Assembly: GCA_023052935.1 (NCBI GenBank)
Contig: CM041294.1
Span: 22,778,635 to 22,842,634, forward strand
DNA from: Piezodorus guildinii
Lineage: Eukaryota; Arthropoda; Insecta; Hemiptera; Pentatomidae
Reading direction: 5' to 3'
Length of the DNA: 64,000 nt
The stretch's first letter is position 1. Every line of letters starts with the position of its first letter. Below the pieces are notes generated by a model. That model was not told the DNA's origin, ran no database searches, and saw nothing but the letters and a program-made list of their open reading frames with translations. The position numbers were made by a program, and so were the translations under genes. Of the stretch, positions 25,303 through 36,638 are shown one piece after another.

Positions 25303-25959
25303 ACTTTCACTTACTATATATAGTAAGGGGAAGTATTGAGATCGTGAAAATTTTCGAATTCCAGTTTTCAACGGAAATACACGTTTTAGGGTCCCCTGAG
25401 TCCAAATAACCAAGTCCTGCAAAAAGGTATGTGTGTGTGTGTGTGTGTGGTAACTCCCGGGCGGAAAAGGTAAGTCCTATGAAACTGAAATTTTCTTTCT
25501 CTAAAGTACCTTTCATTTTGTAGATTCAATAAAAATAACTATATTATCTTGTTAACGCTGATGAAAAACAGGTAAATATATAAATTGAATAAATTCGATA
25601 CCCAACTAAAGGAGAAAACAGAAAAAATATTTTTTTAATGTAATTTTTCGTTTTTGAACATAAGAGCAGTAATATACATGTATGATATACCGTTGGAAAG
25701 CTAAAGATTTTAGAAAAAATATCATCTCATACACAAGCTTTTAGAAGTTGATAGAGAGTGATGAGAAGAAGATAAAACTAACTGATTATTTTAGATAATA
25801 ATATAATAGATTTTTTAATGAAACACATGTTTCTATATAAATTCAATTTAATTAATTCCTTAATATTTTCACGTATTTTTATCTCTAACTGTTTTTGAAA
25901 ATTCTTTCATTGATTTTAAAAATTGAGGTAAGTGAAAGTCGTGTGTTGCCCGCACCAGA
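25303..25959 (-). mobile_element. Family A copy 5, internal deletion
   Basis: Both ends are present (ACTTTCACTTACTATATATA at 25303; GTGTGTTGCCCGCACCAGA at 25959), but about 240 bp are missing between AAACTGAAATTTT and CTTTCTCTAAAGTACC near 25490-25500. The (GT)n in it is expanded to about ten units. Confidence 0.9.
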
Positions 25960-25999
25960 TTTTTTTTAAATATTCTCTCCTGCTGCTTTCATGAACTCT

Positions 26000-27239
26000 C
26001 ACAAACCCTAACTCCCGCGAATTTTCACCTACCTCTTCTCTTCTCTCACCATGTAGCGAGACCTTGATGGATAAGAAATGATACTTATATCTGCTAGACA
26101 ACTATTTGGTAGATAAGACAAAACCCGGTTTTTAAATAGAAATTATTTCAGTTCATGTGCAGTTACGAGGTATCGCGTGTTAGTCATCGTTTTGCTCCTG
26201 TAATGTGTTATGGTTGTTGTATTGAGTTACTTTTTCATCACATTGTAAGTATCTTCTAAAGAGTTATTTTCACGATTATCTAGTTATCAACTTATCTAGA
26301 GTATTTTATCTTAAATTTTGTTTAAGATAGGTGGCTAGAAAGCGTAGCTGTTTTCTTATCAGCCTCTGTTATCTATGTTGCCAACTATCTTTCGTTAAAC
26401 TATCTTAAGTAATCTTATATAATAAAACATATGGTTCCACATCAGTTAAAATTAGTATGATTCCACAGCAATCAACAGAAATTGAGAAAGTATACGTTTG
26501 TTTATTCCATATTTGAACATCACTCTATTTTGTTGTGACGATAACTACTGTGGGAGTCCTAAATGTTATCTACCTAGATTTAGTTAGAGCCTGACATCGC
26601 TTTGGCTCTTGACTGCCATTTTACGTCCCTATCTAAGTACGAGCTAACAAAAAAAAAAAAAATATATAAGTACAAAATTTAATGATAGGTTAGTGTCACT
26701 TGTATTTTAAAAAATAATGTAAAAAACTATTCCGGAGCTAAGATGAAGGTAGCCAGAGTTATCTTTAGTTTAAAGATAACTTGAGTAAACGTAAACATAT
26801 TTTTATTGGTTTTTCTTTCTTCTTCCTTTTTTTGTTTTTACATAGTCTCTCATATACTGTTTATAAAATAAAAAATTATTCTTCGTAGGAGATCTATCGT
26901 ACTAAAATTCTCTAGTAATTAAAAATGCTGCTTTGTTCTCAAATTATTTTTTTTTTTTTTTGCGAAAGTATTTTTATTGTATTGTATATTATTCAAGCAT
27001 TAAAATTAGTCTCTGAAAAATAAAAGTTATTTTAGAAAATAATAATTTCAATGATAAAATATAAGTATGTAAATTATATATATAGAAGAAATTTTCTTTA
27101 AACAGTTTTAAGAATGCGTTGTTGAGAATAATGGTTGGAGCGTTAATAAATGAATATAATGGCATTCCTGCATATTTTATTTAGTTGAAAATGTGGTCTT
27201 CAGTCATCTTTATTTTGCATTCATTGTTCTTTATTTATA

Positions 27240-27240
<1 letters not shown>
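26000..27240. other. AT-rich DNA with one MITE-end-like motif
   Basis: The motif TTTTCACCTACCTC at 26019-26032, followed by TCTCACCATGTAGCG, resembles the right end of the element at 3397-4720, so a remnant of that family may lie here. Otherwise nothing recognised. Confidence 0.35.
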
Positions 27241-27241
<1 letters not shown>

Positions 27242-27297
<56 letters not shown>

Positions 27298-27300
27298 ATT
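27242..27300. repeat. (AT)n microsatellite
   Basis: Nearly pure AT dinucleotide with a slip near the right end. Confidence 0.93.
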
Positions 27301-27574
27301 ATTAATATATTATAGATTTATATTATTTTGAATTGTATTTTCCTTTTTTACTTTTTTATCTATATTATTTAGATTTTTATTTGACAATAACTATTCGTTT
27401 TAATTAATATCATTGTATTCAAAGCACGTTTATTATTCAGAAAATTCATTGCATCGTTTATTATGATTTCATTTTTGTAAAGTGTTATATATATTTCTAA
27501 TATTGTTGTAAATTTGTATGCACAGCTTTTCAAAATTCTGAATACGACAGGCTCGGATCGGATTTATCTCTTAT

Positions 27575-27750
27575 TAATAATAATAATAGGCTTACCGAAC
27601 CCGAAGTTTCGATGCCGATACCACCAAAGTCCGCCTTAGACATACTCGTCCAATGTTCACCGTTCAAGCCCGAGCCCCCGAGATCAGCCTTAACGCAATC
27701 CTCCCATCGACGCTTCGGCCAACCTTTCGGACGCCTACGGACGACCACCA
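27575..27750 (-). pseudogene. LINE B copy 2a, short 3' end
   Basis: Encodes on the minus strand RRRPKGWPKRRWEDCVKADL and GGSGLNGEHWTSMSKADFGG, followed by the 3' UTR hairpin (one arm mutated) and the (AAT)n tail. It covers only the last roughly 60 codons. It lies directly next to copy 2b in the same orientation. Confidence 0.8.
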
Positions 27751-27779
27751 AAGTGACCCCGTTATATTTTTATAATAAT

Positions 27780-28345
27780 ATTATAATAGGCTTACCGAAC
27801 CCGAAGGTTCGATGCCGATACCACCAAATTCCGCCTACATAGACTCGTCCAATGTTCACCGTTCAAGCCCAAGCCCCGAGATCAGCCTTAACGCAATCCT
27901 CCCATCGACAATTCGGCCTACCTTTCGGACGCCTACCAGTCGGATCAGCCAATACCAGCTTTCTCGGAATCCTCACCGAACCCAACAACTTTACGCGCCC
28001 ATTTGAGTCTCCGCGATGCTATCAACTCAATTATATTCACAGGGCACATGTTCCGCAATTCCGCGTTGTGCAACCTTCTAAACTCTCTAGTGGCCTCTTC
28101 GGACCAAATATTTTACGCAGTACCTTATTTTCGAAAACCTTAAGCCGTTGTTCATGCTTCAAAGTAAGAGGCCCGTTTCACATCCATAAAGAACCGTCGG
28201 AAGAATAATAGTTTTATAAATTCTAACCTTTAAGTTTTTAGATAGAAGCCGCGAACTTAATTTAGCAACCGAATAATTACACGCATTTCCCACCTTTAAC
28301 CGGGACTTCACTTCTTCCTGGATTTCATTTTTTCTTGTTACCATT
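27780..28345 (-). pseudogene. LINE B copy 2b
   Basis: Minus-strand reading: EIQEEVKSRLKVGNACNYSV, SRLLSKNLKVRIYKTIILPT, VLYGCET (the LYG-ET motif after the RT palm), a frameshift, FENKVLRKIFGP, and the 3' UTR with the perfect hairpin CGAACC-CGAA-GGTTCG and an (AAT)n-like tail. Several small deletions break the frame. Confidence 0.85.
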
Positions 28346-28349
28346 ATTC

Positions 28350-29150
28350 TTCAATTCTTCTATGTAATTTAATTAAGACTCAAATACTATCGTCATATTA
28401 TACATTATTTTTATGCTAGACTTATTTTACTCAGAAAATACCTTAGATCTATCCGAATAAAACTGTTAAATTGTTTTTAGGAAAAATATATTAATTCTGG
28501 TAATATTATTTACAGTAAATTTGTAACGTGATGATTTAAAAAAAAAAAATTAATACATTTCTCTGTATTTTATTTGGGGATATAATACAATAAGTTTTAA
28601 GGGATCTGGAAGTTAGGATTTTAATAATTATTACAGTGATTTATTCTAATATTTACCTATATACAATTAAAAAGTTGTACAAATGGTTCTTCCAATATTT
28701 TTAAGACAAAGCGGGTTGATAAACTTATAATAAACTTATCAATCGACAGCTCGTATCTAGGAAGCAGAAACATTTTTTGCACTTTATTGCAAATTAATGT
28801 TAAACTGTGTTGAATGAAGAAGAAAGGGGCCAACGTTTGTTAGACCTGGTTTAATAACGAGTCTTGAGATTATGTAAGAGTGGATGCTTGGATTAGTTTG
28901 TTTTTTTCTCACTACCGAAGGTATATATTCATGTAGGAAGTGGAAAAAATTTTTTTTTCCACTTTTGAAAACCTTTCAAATGCATTTAACTTTTTTGACT
29001 CATTTTAAAATCAAGAAACGAATTTGGTCGCGTGTAGTGTGGACAAAGTAAAATATATGGTTACTAAAAATAAATTCAACGTTTTTACTTTCTTATTTAA
29101 TCAGATGAGGATGATGGTTGGGGTGCGGTCATTAAAGAGAAACACACATT
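28350..29150. other. AT-rich DNA, nothing recognised
   Basis: No exon, RNA gene or classifiable repeat seen. Confidence 0.45.
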
Positions 29151-29174
29151 AAAAATTTGGTGATATTTTAATTA

Positions 29175-29220
29175 TGTTCCGACGTTTCAGCCTACTTTGT
29201 GGGCCTTCATCAGGGCTAAA
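29175..29220 (-). ncRNA. Hammerhead-ribozyme-like motif 1
   Basis: On the minus strand: GCC, then CTGATGA (29207-29213), A, stem II GGCC-CACAAAGTA-GGCT, GAAAC (29184-29188), GTC (29181-29183), GG. This satisfies the hammerhead core C3-U-G-A-N-G-A9 / G12-A-A14 / UH cleavage site, with a four-pair stem II (one G-U) and a short stem I. Stem III has no room for a loop, so activity would need a dimer, as proposed for short-stem-III hammerheads in retroelements. Activity is inference. Confidence 0.45.
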
Positions 29221-29279
29221 AGAAACAAGATAACAACCAATGTAATTACAGACTTAATAATGCGTTAGGTATATAATAA

Positions 29280-29475
29280 TAATGATATGGTGACAGTAAT
29301 ATAATATAGGAACAAACATAAAATGTAAAATGATAATAAGATGACAGGTATGGAGTATGGAAATAAACAAAATTAAGATGATAGTTGTAAAGTATGGATG
29401 ATAGTTATAAAAATAATTGATAAGATGATAGTTATACAGTATGGAAGTAACAAAATTTAGATGATAATATTTCAA
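29280..29475 (+). repeat. Imperfect tandem repeats of a GATGATAG-TATGGA unit
   Basis: Diverged units of about 30-50 bp around the pattern AAGATGATAGTTATA and AGTATGGAAGTAACAAAAT recur from 29280 to 29475, between the two hammerhead-like motifs. Confidence 0.6.
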
Positions 29476-29861
29476 TAAGGATATATAAAGCAAATGAAAA
29501 AATGACAAAAGTACAATATTTGAACATATTAAATTTATAAATATGAACAATTTTGAAGTGATATTTGACGGTAATATATTAAAAACATAGTAAAGAACTA
29601 TATTAAAAACATAGTACTTTTTTAATCATGGTTAAACATGCCACAAGAAAAAATAAAGTTTATTTAAGTTCAGTTGTATGTAAGCCTTTTCAGTTGTAAG
29701 TCACTATGACAAAGTTTTTTAAGTAATATCTGGCGTATAAGCCATCAGTAATTAATTCTGATGAACTTTTTAAATTATATTGAGGATACATGGCCAACTG
29801 TTGAAATTATCAAAGGTAAAAAATCAGGAATCAGTCTGGCAAACATTATTTTAATTTTTCC

Positions 29862-29900
29862 TACGTTTAGGCTCTAACATGTGGGCCATCTTCAGGGCAG
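29862..29900 (-). ncRNA. Hammerhead-like motif 2, degraded
   Basis: On the minus strand: GCC, CTGAAGA (29889-29895), GGCCCACATG, GCC, TAAAC, GTAGG. The 5' core is intact but GAAAC has become TAAAC, which would abolish catalysis. Same orientation as motif 1, about 690 bp away. Confidence 0.35.
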
Positions 29901-30544
29901 CAATGAGGCATGTCAAGCAAAAATACGTGTTTATGCTCGACAAGGCTCTTTGCTGGCCAGATGATGGCATGGACTCCTGATTACTTCTACCTATGATAAT
30001 AATTTTTAATAACTTTTTAAATAATTTATTGAGGGCAAAAAATAAAAAATAGGAGAAGAAAAATAATAATAATAGTGAATTGGCTGGTGATAATACTACT
30101 AGCTATAAATCAATTACTTTTATAACGTCAGATTAGGTGTACAGCACGTTATATGTAATTCAGCGATTATAAGGTTTTTGATCTTTTCCAGTTTTGAGCA
30201 GAACTTTTTTCTGATTTTCAAAATAATAACCCTGTTGAGCGCCAAAAGTTACCTGGTCGTAGTATATTTTCAATAATCAGCCTTCGTAATCGACCAAAAA
30301 AAAAAAAAAAATTACCCCTGCTTAAAATTTGAGAGCTTACGTTTCAAGAAGCGTAGAATCCGATTAATGAATAAAAAAAAAATCCGTTTGTCCGCCCTCT
30401 GCGGCAATTCTCCGAAACTACTGGACCAATTTTTTTTTAAATTCGCCATAAGAATACTAGTCCATTCAACGATGATCTCTAACACCTAGACGTTGATATC
30501 AGCTGGTTAGTTTTAAAATGGCGGCCGATTAAAAGTATTTTATT

Positions 30545-32370
30545 CAATACCTCAGTTATTTTTGAAGATAGAAAAAAAATGTATTAGTATTTTTTAACCA
30601 AAAAATCGCGAATAATTATATGAAAGAGAAAAAAGAAAAGAAAAATTGATATTTTCACATAAATACGCTCGTAACTCAGTTATTTTTGAAGATAGAGAAA
30701 AGTGTGTGTAGAATTTTAGAATCAGTAAAGCGCGATTAACAAAAAAAAGGAATAATGAAAAAAATTAAATTCTCGCTTATATATACGCTTGTAACTACGT
30801 TATTTTCGAAGATAGAAAAAAAATTCCTTATTGTTTTTTTAACCAAAAAAGGGCGAATAATTATATTAAAGAGAAAAAAGAAAGAAAAAATTGAAATCTC
30901 GCTTATATTATGATTGTAACTACATTATTTTCGAAGATAGAAAAAAAAATATTATTGTTTTTTAATAATTATATAAAAGAGATCAAAGAAAAGAAAAAAA
31001 TTGATATTTTTTACATATATACGCTTATAACTTAGTTATTTTTGAAGATATAGAAAAGTGTGTGTAGAATTTTAGAATCAGTAAAGCGCGATAAACAACA
31101 AAAAAAAAAAAAGGAATAATGAAAGAAAAAATTCTCGCTTATATATACGCTTGTAACTACGTTATTTTCGAAGATAGAAAAAAAATTCCTTATTGTTTTT
31201 TAACCAAAAAATCTGGTGCGGGCAACACACGACTTTCACTTACCTCCATTTTTAAAATCAAGAAAAAGAATTTTCAAATACAGTTAGAGATAAAAATACG
31301 TGAAACTATTAAGGAATTAATCAAATTAAATTTATATAGAAACATGTGTTTTATTAAAAAATCTATTATATTATTATCTAAAATAATCAGTTAGTTTTAT
31401 CTTCTTCTCATCACTCTCTATTAACTTCTAAAAGCTTGTGTATGAGATGATATTTTTTCTAAAATCTTTAGCTTTCCAATGGTATATCATACATGTATAT
31501 TACTGCTCTTATGTTCAAAAACGAAAAATTGCATTAAAAAAATATTTTTTCTGTTTTCTCCTTTAGTTGGGTATCGAATTTATTCAATTTATATATTTAC
31601 CTGTTTTTCATCAGCTTTAACAAGATAATCTAGTTATTATTATTGAATCTACAAAATTAAAGGTACTTTAGGGGAAGAAAATTTAAAATGTCGGCATTTA
31701 AGCCCTGTCAGACCATTTTTATATAAATAAAACCTACATGATATTAAAGCCCATTAAATTTTACATCGATATAGCGAGTTTAAACCAAATCGTCGGAACT
31801 GTTTTCGAGAAAATCGAAAAATGGTGTAAAATGCATGGTATAAAGTGCCTCTTCTGGTAAGCTCATTTTGATGAAAAAAGTTTTGTCACGTCTCGGGCGT
31901 ATAGTTGTCTTAATTATGAAATTTCAGTTTCATAGGACTTACCGTTTCCGTCCGGGAGTTACCACACACACACACACAGACCTTTTTGCGGGACTTGGTC
32001 ATTTGGACTCAAGAGACCCTAAAACGTGTATTTCCGTTGAAAACTGGAATTCGAAAATTTTCACGATCGCAATACTTCCCCTTACTATATATAGTAAGTG
32101 AAAGTAAAAAGGGCGAATAATTATATTAAAGAGAAAAAAAGAAAAGAAAAAATTGAAATCTCGCTTATATTATGATTGTAACTACATTATTTTCGAAGAT
32201 AGAAAAAAAATAATATTGTTTTTTAATAATTATATAAAAGAGAACAAAGAAAAGAAAAAAATTGATATTTTTTACATAAATACGCTTATAACTCAGTTAT
32301 TTTTGAAGATATAGAAAAGTGTGTATAGTTTTAGAATAAGTTAAGCGCGATAAACAAAAAAAAAAAATGA
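30545..32370. repeat. Satellite-like tandem array with about 360-bp higher-order unit
   Basis: Diverged monomers of about 115-120 bp all carry GTAACT-A(C/T)GTTATTTT and CGAAGATAGAAAAAAA. Three successive monomer types (TTAACCAAAAAAGGGCG; CTACATTATTTTCGAAG; AAAGTGTGTGTAGAATTTTAG) recur as a block: about 30735-31095, and again from 31103 to 32370 once the family A insertion is removed. The first 190 bp of the array is a more diverged block. Confidence 0.8.
31212..32105 (+). mobile_element. Family A copy 6, full length, inserted in the tandem array
   Basis: The clearest full-length copy: TCTGGTGCGGGCAACACACG at the 5' end and TAGTAAGTGAAAGT at the 3' end, 894 bp. The array monomer is cut inside AACCAAAAAAGGGCG; the uncut paralogous site is at 30841-30855. 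Six A precede the element and five follow it, so the target was an A run and any duplication is hidden in it. Near-terminal inverted repeat ACTTTCACTTAC / GTAAGTGAAAGT. Confidence 0.92.
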
Positions 32371-32374
32371 ATAT

Positions 32375-33058
32375 TGTTATTTGGAAATAATAAACCATTG
32401 TGCGTTTTTTTTTTTTGCAAGTTATCATCAGTTAGTGAAACATAGGTTTTCTGGCTGTAGATCTAGCTCAACAATTGTCAAAATTATAATGATACAGACA
32501 AATATGTTTTATTCTCTTTATAGTTAGTTGATTTCTAATTGAATAATTACTAATTCAGCCACTTCTTCGTCCTGTTCATTTTTAAAAGGGATCACGTTTG
32601 TTCTTGAACATTGGCCCTTGTCATAAGCAGAAATTCTGCGTCCAAACTTGACAAAAAAACACATCTTGTGATGCCTAAAATACTATGCGTGAAAAACCCG
32701 TAGGTCTGAGATAGGCATACCTCCTTTACCTCGTACTTCAAGATCGATGTATTTGGTAAATCCATCATTAAAAAGTTTAGACCCCGTTAGCGGAGGATAT
32801 CGATGGGAGACATCAGTTTAAAGGAGATATACGTGCTGTAGCCGTTGAGTCTTACAGCATTTTTTATTAAACTTGCAAAATGTTAATGTATCTTGGATCT
32901 TACGGTTTGGATTGATAAGCTGTACTAAAAAAATTTCTTTAGTTTCGCAAGTCAGAAGGCAGCTAGTACATCAAAGTCTCATCTTTAATTGAGAACACTG
33001 AAATGTCTCCTCTAGTTATGACTATTGACTTCTTTGTCTGAACTAGGTTTTGTAAAAC
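32375..33058. other. Anonymous DNA, nothing recognised
   Basis: No supported gene or repeat family between the array and the next mariner. Confidence 0.45.
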
Positions 33059-33060
33059 TA

Positions 33061-33904
33061 TTGGGTTGTGTCACATGAAATGTACGTTTTCAAGGTAAAG
33101 GATTTTTATTAAAAATACGATATGAAAACAAGATAATTTTATTCCAAGTATTTACCTTCTTTTTCTACATATTTTTCCCAAAGTGATCCCAACTTTTTTA
33201 TCCCCGAACTGAAATACTCAGAGCTTTGAAGTGAAACAAAATCTGAAAACGCACTTTTCACTTGATCATTTTCAAAAATTTGACTAAATTCCCGAACAGG
33301 TGGTTAACTGTTGGAGACAAGTCGGGAGAATATGGTGGGTGCAGAAGAACTTCGTTTTGAAACATGAGGTCTTGCTTCCGCTCAGTGAGATCATGAGGTA
33401 CCCATCTAGCTTTTTTACTTTCCCAATGCACTTTAAATGCCTGGAAACGGTAGATCCACTTGCATTTAGTTGTGGTGAGAGTCCTTCAACTGTTTGGTAG
33501 GGGTTTCCTTCTACTGTATGTTATACTGTATCGTTGTCTATTACGGACGAAGGTCTTCCTCGGGGCAAGTTTTCCAGGTCGGTATCCTCAGCTGAAAACT
33601 TAGCAAACCAACGGCGAATGGTCCGCTCATTAACAATCCCTTCCCCAAACGCCTTGCAAATATTTCTAGCGGCCTCAGCTGCTGAATGGCCGAGTTTAAA
33701 CTCGTACAAAAATATTACTCGAAAAACGCGTGTTTCCATGTTCATATTTGGAGGTATACTAAAAAGTGGATAATTGATTGGAAAGCTAATGTTTATGATA
33801 CAAAGGTAGAGGATTAGTAACTGTTTACTTTAAATATGTAAACATTCGGAAGAAAACAACAGAGACCTGCAAAATCCTTGATGTATTTCAGAAACTATAA
33901 AAAC
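33061..33904 (-). mobile_element. Mariner (TTGGGTTGT family) copy 2, one end lost
   Basis: The left TIR TTGGGTTGTGTCACATGAAA is present after TA. The right TIR is missing because sequence changes at 33904 just after AACTATAAAAAC. Minus-strand frames give METRVFRVIFLYEFKLGHSA, AEAARNICKAFGEGIVNERT, RRWFAKFSAEDTDLENLPRG, then DN-TV; later only C-terminal scraps. The catalytic core is deleted. Confidence 0.86.
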
Positions 33905-34139
33905 ATGTTCTTTCGCTCATTTTGGTTTAGTATTGTTATTTCTGAAATGTATTATTTTATTTTTATCTTCTTTTTTTTTTTAAATCTCTTGATCTCATAT
34001 CTTAACTACTTACTCTCTTTTCAAGAATTATAATTTATTTTAGTCATGAATCAATTTTGACATCTGTAAATGATAATCAAGTATTATAATAATTTATTTA
34101 ATAGATTAGGGATCATATCGATGGTAATTTACGACTAGG

Positions 34140-34680
34140 GAAAAACGGTTCCCAGCACAAACAATTTTATCGAAACTGTGTCCAATATTGTGTTGTTGTG
34201 CCTGTCAGATATTTAGCGTGTTGACAGCGACTAAAATATACATGCCGCCGGTTCCATTATGCTGGATGTGCTATTGTTTTCCCCTTTTCAGCTAGTCATG
34301 ATTCCCTTTTCCCCCATTTATGTGAAGTGTCGGTGGAGCCCTTAAGCGCTTCCTAAGAACCCTCAATTAAGGTGAGTGCATGCCGGTAGCTGAGGACCGG
34401 GAATGGGATTGGACTCTGACCACACCCGAATATTATGGATCAGCGGAGATCGTGACTCAGGGGGCACTATGGCCTTGCCAATGATCAATCAGCTAACCTC
34501 TCTTGCTTTCGTGCTCACTCATAATCTGTTTTCTGGCTTTTCTCCCCCGATAAAGATTGTCACACGTCGATTGGCTTTTTTATGTTCGTTTAGTCCGTAT
34601 TGGAGTTCTAAAGCGCTGAGGAGGATTGTTTCTCCACCATTGTTTGGTGTACTTCTGTACTGAACTTAGATCATGATTTG
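34140..34680. other. Unclassified GC-richer stretch
   Basis: Composition is clearly less AT-rich than the flanks, with segments such as GCCGGTAGCTGAGGACCGGG. It looks like part of a retroelement (for example a LINE 3' region), but no reverse transcriptase motif is readable and the 86-codon plus-strand frame at 34403 has no recognisable domain. Confidence 0.35.
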
Positions 34681-35131
34681 AAATCGACAGCACATAAAAC
34701 AAAAACATGGATTCTAAACTTTCAGCTAACAGTGTTCTGATTCATAAGGCAAAAAGCATGGTGTGTTTCTAACGCAACTTTATTGCATTTCACTTGCTTA
34801 TTTTCATTACATGCATTCGATTCCATGAAAAAACATCATGGTTCCCACCCAATAACCTTTTGACTTCGAAAGAAGGCTGAAAATTTCGTGGACAAAAGAC
34901 CTTTTATTATGTCCCTCTTCCTAGAATAATCCCAAGGAAGTGAGCGTTGGGCATTTTTCTTTCTGATGTCGTGACACATCATCAGTTGGTTGGTTATTTC
35001 GACAGGCAATCCAATGATTTTCAATAATTCAGATTAGCCATAACTAATAAATAACAAATGTTGATAAATAACAAACATGTCGGATTGGTGAGTCCTGGTT
35101 ATATATATAAAATTCTATCACATTCCTTTCA

Positions 35132-35217
35132 ACGTATATATTTCAAATTAATCCTTGACAATAAGTTGAATCCTCGGAATTGAGTTTTCAAGTTTCTTCA
35201 AGGATAAATTAAATGTT
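35132..35217 (+). repeat. Direct repeat, copy 1 (pair with 36764-36860)
   Basis: The segment AACGTATATATTTCAAATTA, then ATCCTTGACAATAA, TCCTCGGAATTGAGTTT and CAAGTTTCTT, recurs in the same orientation at 36764-36860. It borders the foldback arm on its outer side here and on its inner side in the second copy. Confidence 0.85.
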
Positions 35218-35280
35218 GTATATGTAGGGGAGTTTCCGGTTGCAGTTACACTCAATTAAGTGGAGATTTAATTTATTTGT

Positions 35281-35579
35281 TCACTGACTAGATTGGTGAC
35301 GCGGCTGACGGAGAGGCGCTGGGATCTCCTGAAATTAGTCCTCGGCATCCATTTCTGGATGCAGAGGTTCGATTCGGAATTCCCAGGGGCAGTATGTAAG
35401 TATTGTATATAGGTATGAATGTGGGAAAGATTAAAATTATTTTATTTTATTTTTTGTATGCTTACTTTGTACATTTGGAATTAATGACTTATTTTATCTC
35501 TAATACTTATTGCCCAAGATAGTGGCAGATTGTATTCTTTCTCAATAAAGCAAAATTATTTCTAAAAAAAAAAAAAAAG
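35281..35579 (+). mobile_element. SINE family 2, full copy with tRNA-Leu-like head
   Basis: The head GGTGACGCGGCTGACGGAGA, GGCGCTGGGATC, a long variable arm GCATCC-ATTTCT-GGATGC and the B box GGTTCGATTC resemble a tRNA-Leu gene with its pol III promoter boxes. The tail ends CAATAAAGCAAAATTATTTC and a 15-base A run. A perfect 8-bp duplication TTATTTGT flanks it (35273-35280 and 35580-35587), and removing it restores the foldback arm. The acceptor stem is not conserved, so this is a retroposon and not a tRNA gene. Confidence 0.82.
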
Positions 35580-35748
35580 TTATTTGTGCCTACGTTTCGG
35601 CCTAAATTTCAGGTCTTCTTTATTGCGATTGAAGGAATGAGATCACAACAATCATCGTCCTGATGATGTGGTCAAACTGAGCTTTTTAAAACATAAATAA
35701 TACCACATTTAAATTTAATCCAAATGAAGCCTGGGCCGATCGCTAGTA

Positions 35749-36638
35749 TTGGGTTGTGTCACATGAAATGTTCGTTTTAGAGGTAAAAGATTTTTATTAA
35801 AAATACGATATGAAAACAAGATAATTTTATTCCAAGTATTTACCTTCTTTTTCTACACATTTTTCACAACGTGACCCCAACTTTTTTTATCCCCGAACTG
35901 AAAAACACTGAGCTTTGAAGTGAAACAAAATCTGAAAACGCACTTTTCACTTGATCATCATTTTCAAAAAGTTTTTCCTTTGAAGAAGTTGTTTAAATTC
36001 CTGAACAGGTGGTAATCTGTTGGAGATAAGTCGGGAGAATATGGTGGGTGCGGAAAAACTTCGTAGCCCAGGTCTTTAAATTTTTGCACGGTGTTTTAAA
36101 ACATGGGGTCTAGCGTTGTCTTGTAAGAGTATAGCACCCTTCAGATTTACCAATACAGGTTGTTTTTTAAAATAATTTTGTGTGCATTTGGTCAATTTCA
36201 TTGCAGTAAGCTGTAGAGGTAATGGTTTTATCTCTAAGTAAAAAGGAATAATGAATTATTCCAGCCATGGACCACCATACTGTAACCATCAATTTTTTCG
36301 GATTTAAACTTAGCAAACTAACGGCGAATGGTCCGTTTATTAACAGTCCCTTCCCCAAACGCCTTGCAAATATTTCTAGCCGCCTCAGCAGCTGAATGGC
36401 CGAGTTTAAACTCATACAAAAATATTACTCGAAAATCGCGCGTTTCCATGTTCATATTTGGAGGTATACTAAAAGTGGGTAATTGATTGGGAAGCTAATG
36501 ATTATAATACAAAGGTAGAGGATTAGTAACTGTTTACTTTAAATATGTAAACATTCGGAAGAAAACAACAGAGACCTGCAAAATCTTTAATGTATTTCAG
36601 AAACTATAAAAACGGAAGTTTCATGTGTAGCAACCCAA
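35749..36638 (-). mobile_element. Mariner (TTGGGTTGT family) copy 3, in foldback arm
   Basis: TIRs TTGGGTTGTGTCACATGAAA and (right, complement) ending GCAACCCAA. TA precedes the left end; TC follows the right end where TA is expected. Minus-strand frames show VTVWWSMAGIIHYSFLLRDK and TITSTAYCNEIDQMHTKL (around the second half of the catalytic domain) and an N-terminal scrap LEIFARRLGKG read out of frame. Most of the DNA-binding domain is missing. Length 890 bp. Confidence 0.86.

Noticed and set aside
35292..35390. A functional tRNA-Leu gene
   Set aside because: The acceptor stem does not pair, no pol III T-run terminator follows the B box, and the unit has a poly(A) tail and target duplication, so it is a SINE.
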